From: CAWKCE01 sp032127035 | Lineage (GTDB): Bacteria > Actinomycetota > Actinomycetes > JAHEKZ01 | Assembly: GCA_963848085.1 (NCBI GenBank) | Contig: CAWKCE010000003.1 | Location: 1,116,001 to 1,180,000 of the forward strand | Direction of reading: 5' to 3' | DNA: 64,000 nucleotides | Notes under the pieces: model-generated | The model's input: the letters and a program-made list of their open reading frames with translations, nothing else | Databases searched by the model: none | What the model was told of the DNA's origin: nothing | Program-made: the position numbers and the translations under genes | Shown: in pieces, positions 61,332 through 64,000 of the stretch | Layout of the letters: every line of letters starts with the position of its first letter | How positions within the stretch are numbered: position 1 is the stretch's first letter

Positions 61332-62935
61332 CAGGCGGGAACGACCACCGCGCCGCCAGTAGCGGCGGAGGTCTCGGCGGCCTCCATGACGGACACCACG
61401 TGACGCGACTGCTGGGCCGTGACCGACATGGGCAGCCCGGCCACCAGCTGGTCGGCCAGCTCGCGGTGGAAGGCGTACGGGGCCGGTGAGGGAGTGGCCA
61501 AGCGCGTCACCGAGCCGTCGGGGTGGTGCAGGTCGAGGTTCGCTGGGGAGTCAGCCGGGGCCAGCCGGTCCTCGTCGAGCGTGCCGATGTCGGTCCGTGC
61601 CACCACTGTCTCCTGACGCCAGGTACCGACGATGGCGCCCTCGGTGCCGAGGACGTACCACTTGGGCTTGAGGGCCGCCGCCAGGTCGGAGTGGATGAAC
61701 GTCGCTTCGGCTCCGTCCGCGAACGTCAGGGACAGCCGTGAGTGGTCGGCATTCGTGACGTCGTGCCAACGACGCTTGTGGTTGGCCGCGGTGACCCCGG
61801 TGACCTCGCTGCCCATGAGGAGGAGTACCTGGTCGAGGTAGTGCGAGCCCCAGTCGAAGATGGCGCCACCGGACACGGCCGCGTCGGAGTGCCAGTAGTT
61901 GCATGGATGACCGTGGCCCCCCACGAAGGCTTCGAGGTGGAAGACCTCGCCGAGTCGGCCGTCGTCCACTGCCCGGCGCAGGGCAAGGAAGTCCGGGTCC
62001 CAGCGGCGGTTCTGGTACACGACCACATGCCGGTCGTTGTCCGCCGCCGCCGACAGGACTGCGTCTGCCTCGGCGGCGGACAGCGCCATCGGCTTCTCGA
62101 GCACGACGTGCTTCCCGGCCGCCAGTGCCGCCAAAGCCCAACCGGCATGCGAGTCCGGCGGTGTCGAGACCACGACCAGGTCCACGTCGGAGTCCAGCAG
62201 GGCCCGCCCGTCAGCAGGCGAGGCCAGGGACGGGACGAGCTGGCGGGCGACGTCCACCCGGGCAGGGTTGCTGTCGCACACCGACACCAGGTCGAGGCCC
62301 GGCACCGCCATGCAGGCACGCGCGTGCTCGTGACCGATCGCGCCGTAGCCCAGGAGCCCGACGCGGACAGGCGCCCGCTCGGTGCGGCCGACGGCATGGT
62401 CCACGAGTCGCCGCAGGAGCCTCAGGAAGCGCCAGCTCTCCCACGCGGCCGGGTCTCCGCCTACGGTCAGGACGCCCAAGGAGGTATCGGGCCGCCAGGT
62501 CGCCACCGCGTGCTGGTCCAGCCCCATCGCCGCAGTGGCGAGCACCTCCACGTCCGGCATCACCTTGTCCACCAGCGGGAGGTTGTCGACGACGAGCAGA
62601 TCGCCCTCGCCGCGCGGGTCCAAGACGTCCGATCGGACCCGGATCTCGTGCCGGCGCGACATGTCGGCGAAGGAGACTCCGGCTGCGTCCACCGGCCCGC
62701 CACCGGACCCCCAGCTGCGCACCGTCGGCCCGACCAGCACGACCGGTGGCCGATCGGGGGCTTCCAGCAGGGCCACGATGTCGGGACCGGCCGGCTGGTC
62801 GGTGACGACGACGATCGCATCGCTGCGGTCAGGGGGCGCCTGCTCGAGCCCCGCCGCCGCCTGCCAGTGCGCTTGGGACACGGCCGTGTCGAGGGTCGAG
62901 TCGGCCAGAGCGCTCACCACGGTTACCGAAGTCAC
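61331..62935 (-). CDS. ThuA-like domain fused to a Gfo/Idh/MocA oxidoreductase
   Basis: The 534-residue protein has two parts. Residues 1 to about 185 resemble ThuA-type proteins (RHEIRVRSDVL, MPDVEVLATAAMGLD, LGVLTVGGDPAAWESWRFLR with the closing LVDHAVG). Residues about 190-534 are a complete Gfo/Idh/MocA enzyme with VGLLGYGAIGHEHA, the EKP motif in VLEKPMALSA and GGAIFDWGSHYLDQV. ThuA proteins accompany sugar-oxidising enzymes, so the fusion may couple oxidation and a following step. The GTG has TAAGGT six bases upstream, giving a leaderless start. Confidence 0.85.
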   Translation of the reverse strand: MTSVTVVSALADSTLDTAVSQAHWQAAAGLEQAPPDRSDAIVVVTDQPAGPDIVALLEAPDRPPVVLVGPTVRSWGSGGGPVDAAGVSFADMSRRHEIRVRSDVLDPRGEGDLLVVDNLPLVDKVMPDVEVLATAAMGLDQHAVATWRPDTSLGVLTVGGDPAAWESWRFLRLLRRLVDHAVGRTERAPVRVGLLGYGAIGHEHARACMAVPGLDLVSVCDSNPARVDVARQLVPSLASPADGRALLDSDVDLVVVSTPPDSHAGWALAALAAGKHVVLEKPMALSAAEADAVLSAAADNDRHVVVYQNRRWDPDFLALRRAVDDGRLGEVFHLEAFVGGHGHPCNYWHSDAAVSGGAIFDWGSHYLDQVLLLMGSEVTGVTAANHKRRWHDVTNADHSRLSLTFADGAEATFIHSDLAAALKPKWYVLGTEGAIVGTWRQETVVARTDIGTLDEDRLAPADSPANLDLHHPDGSVTRLATPSPAPYAFHRELADQLVAGLPMSVTAQQSRHVVSVMEAAETSAATGGAVVVPA

Positions 62936-62941
62936 GCCACG

Positions 62942-62947
62942 ACCTTA
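62942..62947 (-). promoter_or_regulatory. Leaderless -10 element of the Gfo/Idh operon
   Basis: On the minus strand TAAGGT ends six bases before the GTG at 62935. Confidence 0.55.
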
Positions 62948-62960
62948 GGTCGAGCGCCCG

Positions 62961-62966
62961 TAGTCT
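62961..62966 (+). promoter_or_regulatory. Possible -10 element of the VOC gene
   Basis: TAGTCT lies 44 bases before the VOC ATG, and GGAGGG at 63001-63006 serves as ribosome-binding site. It is 13 bases from the divergent Gfo/Idh -10. Confidence 0.4.
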
Positions 62967-63010
62967 GCACAGGGACTCCGGTTCCATCTCCCGCAGACAC
63001 GGAGGGCGAC

Positions 63011-63376
63011 ATGGGGATTCACGTCGGCGCGGTGACCTTTGACGCCGGTGATGCCTCCCTCCTGTCGAGATTCTGGGCCGACGCCCTGGGCGCGACCGCG
63101 CGTCCGGCCCGAGATCTCGCGGGTGCGTATGTGGTGGAGCCGTCATCGGCCGGGCCGCTGATGCTGTTTCTTCCTGTCCCCGAGCCCAAGACGGCCAAGA
63201 ACCGCTGCCACCTCGACCTGCACACCGCCGACTACGTCGAGGACCTGGCGCGCCTCGAGGCTCTCGGTGCCGCAGTGGTGGCGCACCACGACGAAGCGGG
63301 CAGATGGGTCGTCCTGCGCGACCCCGAGGGAAACGAGCTCTGCCTGGTTGAGGATGTACCGGCCACGGGGGAGTGA
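63011..63376 (+). CDS. VOC (glyoxalase/bleomycin-resistance) family protein
   Basis: The 121-residue protein has the paired beta-alpha-beta-beta-beta modules of the vicinal oxygen chelate superfamily: DAGDASLLSRFWADALGA near residue 11 and CHLDLHTADYVEDLARLEAL near 66. It ends in the usual RDPEGNELCLVE. Metal ligands may include the His in CHLDLH and the terminal Glu. Function ranges from isomerase to antibiotic binding in this family, so none is assigned. Confidence 0.87.
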   Translation: MGIHVGAVTFDAGDASLLSRFWADALGATARPARDLAGAYVVEPSSAGPLMLFLPVPEPKTAKNRCHLDLHTADYVEDLARLEALGAAVVAHHDEAGRWVVLRDPEGNELCLVEDVPATGE

Positions 63377-63397
63377 CAGGTCTCATCGAGCCGAAGG

Positions 63398-64000
63398 TCA
63401 GGCGGAGTAGCCCTCAAAGGCCGCCATGACCTCCTGCGAGGACCGCCTGGCTCCCGTCTGCAGGTACTCCATGGCCCGAAGCGCGGCATGGTGCGAGTCG
63501 GTGCTGGATCCGGCCACCGCGTCCTCGACGACCCGGCAGAAGTAGTCGTGCTGGTGGGCGTCGACGAACGTGTAGTGGACACAGACGTCGGTGTGCCCGC
63601 CAACCAGGATCAGGGTGCGGGCGCCGATCCCCTTGAGGAGGATCTCGAACTCGGTCCCGAAGAAGCACGAGTAGCGGCGCTTGCGAATCACGTAGTCGTC
63701 CGGGCGGACGTCCAGGTCCGCGGCGATGTCGGTGCCGGGATCGCCCTCGAGCAGATGCACGTCCTCGGCGCCGTCCAGCTCCCGGCCGAAGTCGACCAGG
63801 TTGCGGCGGTGCGCTTCCTGGAAGAAGACCACGGGGATGCCGCACTCGCGTGCTTTCGCGATCAGCCCAGGTGCCCGGTCCATGCTCTCCTGGTAGCCGG
63901 GCATGAAGGGGATCGCCGACTCCGCGTCGTCGGCCACCGCGCCGCCTTGGATGTCGATGACAACCAGGACCGGCTGCCCCTCGATGAGGTCGCGTGCGGC
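63398..64000 (-). CDS. Isochorismatase-family cysteine hydrolase (5' end outside window)
   Basis: The frame is open to the window edge, giving at least 200 residues. The catalytic Asp is in VLVVIDIQGG at the edge, the Lys in VIRKRRYSCFFGTEF and the nucleophilic Cys in GGHTDVCVHYTFVDAHQHDY. An internal GTG at 63937 is not the real start, because it would remove the catalytic Asp. It probably hydrolyses an amide or ester of a small molecule; the substrate is unknown. It is convergent with the VOC gene. Confidence 0.9.
   Translation of the reverse strand, partial: AARDLIEGQPVLVVIDIQGGAVADDAESAIPFMPGYQESMDRAPGLIAKARECGIPVVFFQEAHRRNLVDFGRELDGAEDVHLLEGDPGTDIAADLDVRPDDYVIRKRRYSCFFGTEFEILLKGIGARTLILVGGHTDVCVHYTFVDAHQHDYFCRVVEDAVAGSSTDSHHAALRAMEYLQTGARRSSQEVMAAFEGYSA

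Overview
The window is a gene-dense chromosomal segment of a very GC-rich actinobacterium (Actinomycetia). No plasmid, phage or insertion-sequence genes were seen, and no tRNA, rRNA or CRISPR array. Gene order follows the conserved actinobacterial backbone known from Mycobacterium: gap-pgk-tpi-secG, then pgl/tal/tkt, ctaB, an ABC transporter and ctaA, sufR-sufBDC-S-U-T, an ABC-F ATPase with an enoyl-CoA hydratase, and fabG-fabI. Typical actinobacterial markers are RbpA, an InhA-type enoyl-ACP reductase, the sufR-led Suf operon, ECF sigma/RskA-like anti-sigma and frequent GTG starts. The family within the Actinomycetia cannot be fixed from this sequence alone.

Layout. 1-3.1 kb: lower glycolysis (gap 3' end, pgk, tpiA), secG and rbpA. 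3.2-7.2 kb (minus): tkt-tal-pgl with overlapping stops and starts; zwf and opcA are missing and the Pgl homologue has lost its signature residues. 7.3-15 kb: ctaB; a two-component system divergent from a frame-disrupted secreted protein; then on the minus strand an ABC exporter, an ECF sigma/anti-sigma pair and ctaA. 15-21.5 kb: SufR-controlled Fe-S assembly operon. 21.5-27 kb: zinc metallopeptidase, ABC-F protein with a possible leader peptide, enoyl-CoA hydratase, ABC exporter. 27-34.6 kb: atypical SDR, moaA, dodecin, TldD/TldE, fabG-fabI, SixA-like phosphatase. 34.7-41 kb: a zinc-ribbon/cyclase/ATPase/TPR regulator, serB, a conserved hypothetical and an ABC ATPase.

41-53.6 kb is a nitrate respiration island: moeA and mobA (molybdenum cofactor), a DUF6457 protein, two NarK-type transporters, a SufR-like cysteine-rich regulator whose stop overlaps the narG start, and narGHJI. 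A DosR/DevR-like inverted repeat (GGGAC-N4-GTCCC) lies between the divergent transporter and reductase operons, pointing to hypoxia/NO control combined with Fe-S or redox sensing. 53.7-64 kb: NfeD/SPFH membrane proteins, two secreted cell-wall enzymes, a TSUP permease, an RNA methyltransferase, a beta-lactamase-fold hydrolase, two Gfo/Idh oxidoreductases (one fused to a ThuA-like domain), a VOC protein and the 3' part of an isochorismatase-family hydrolase.

A recurring regulatory signature is a TANNNT -10 hexamer ending six or seven bases before an ATG or GTG with no Shine-Dalgarno sequence. It predicts leaderless mRNAs for at least ten transcription units and was used to choose several starts.
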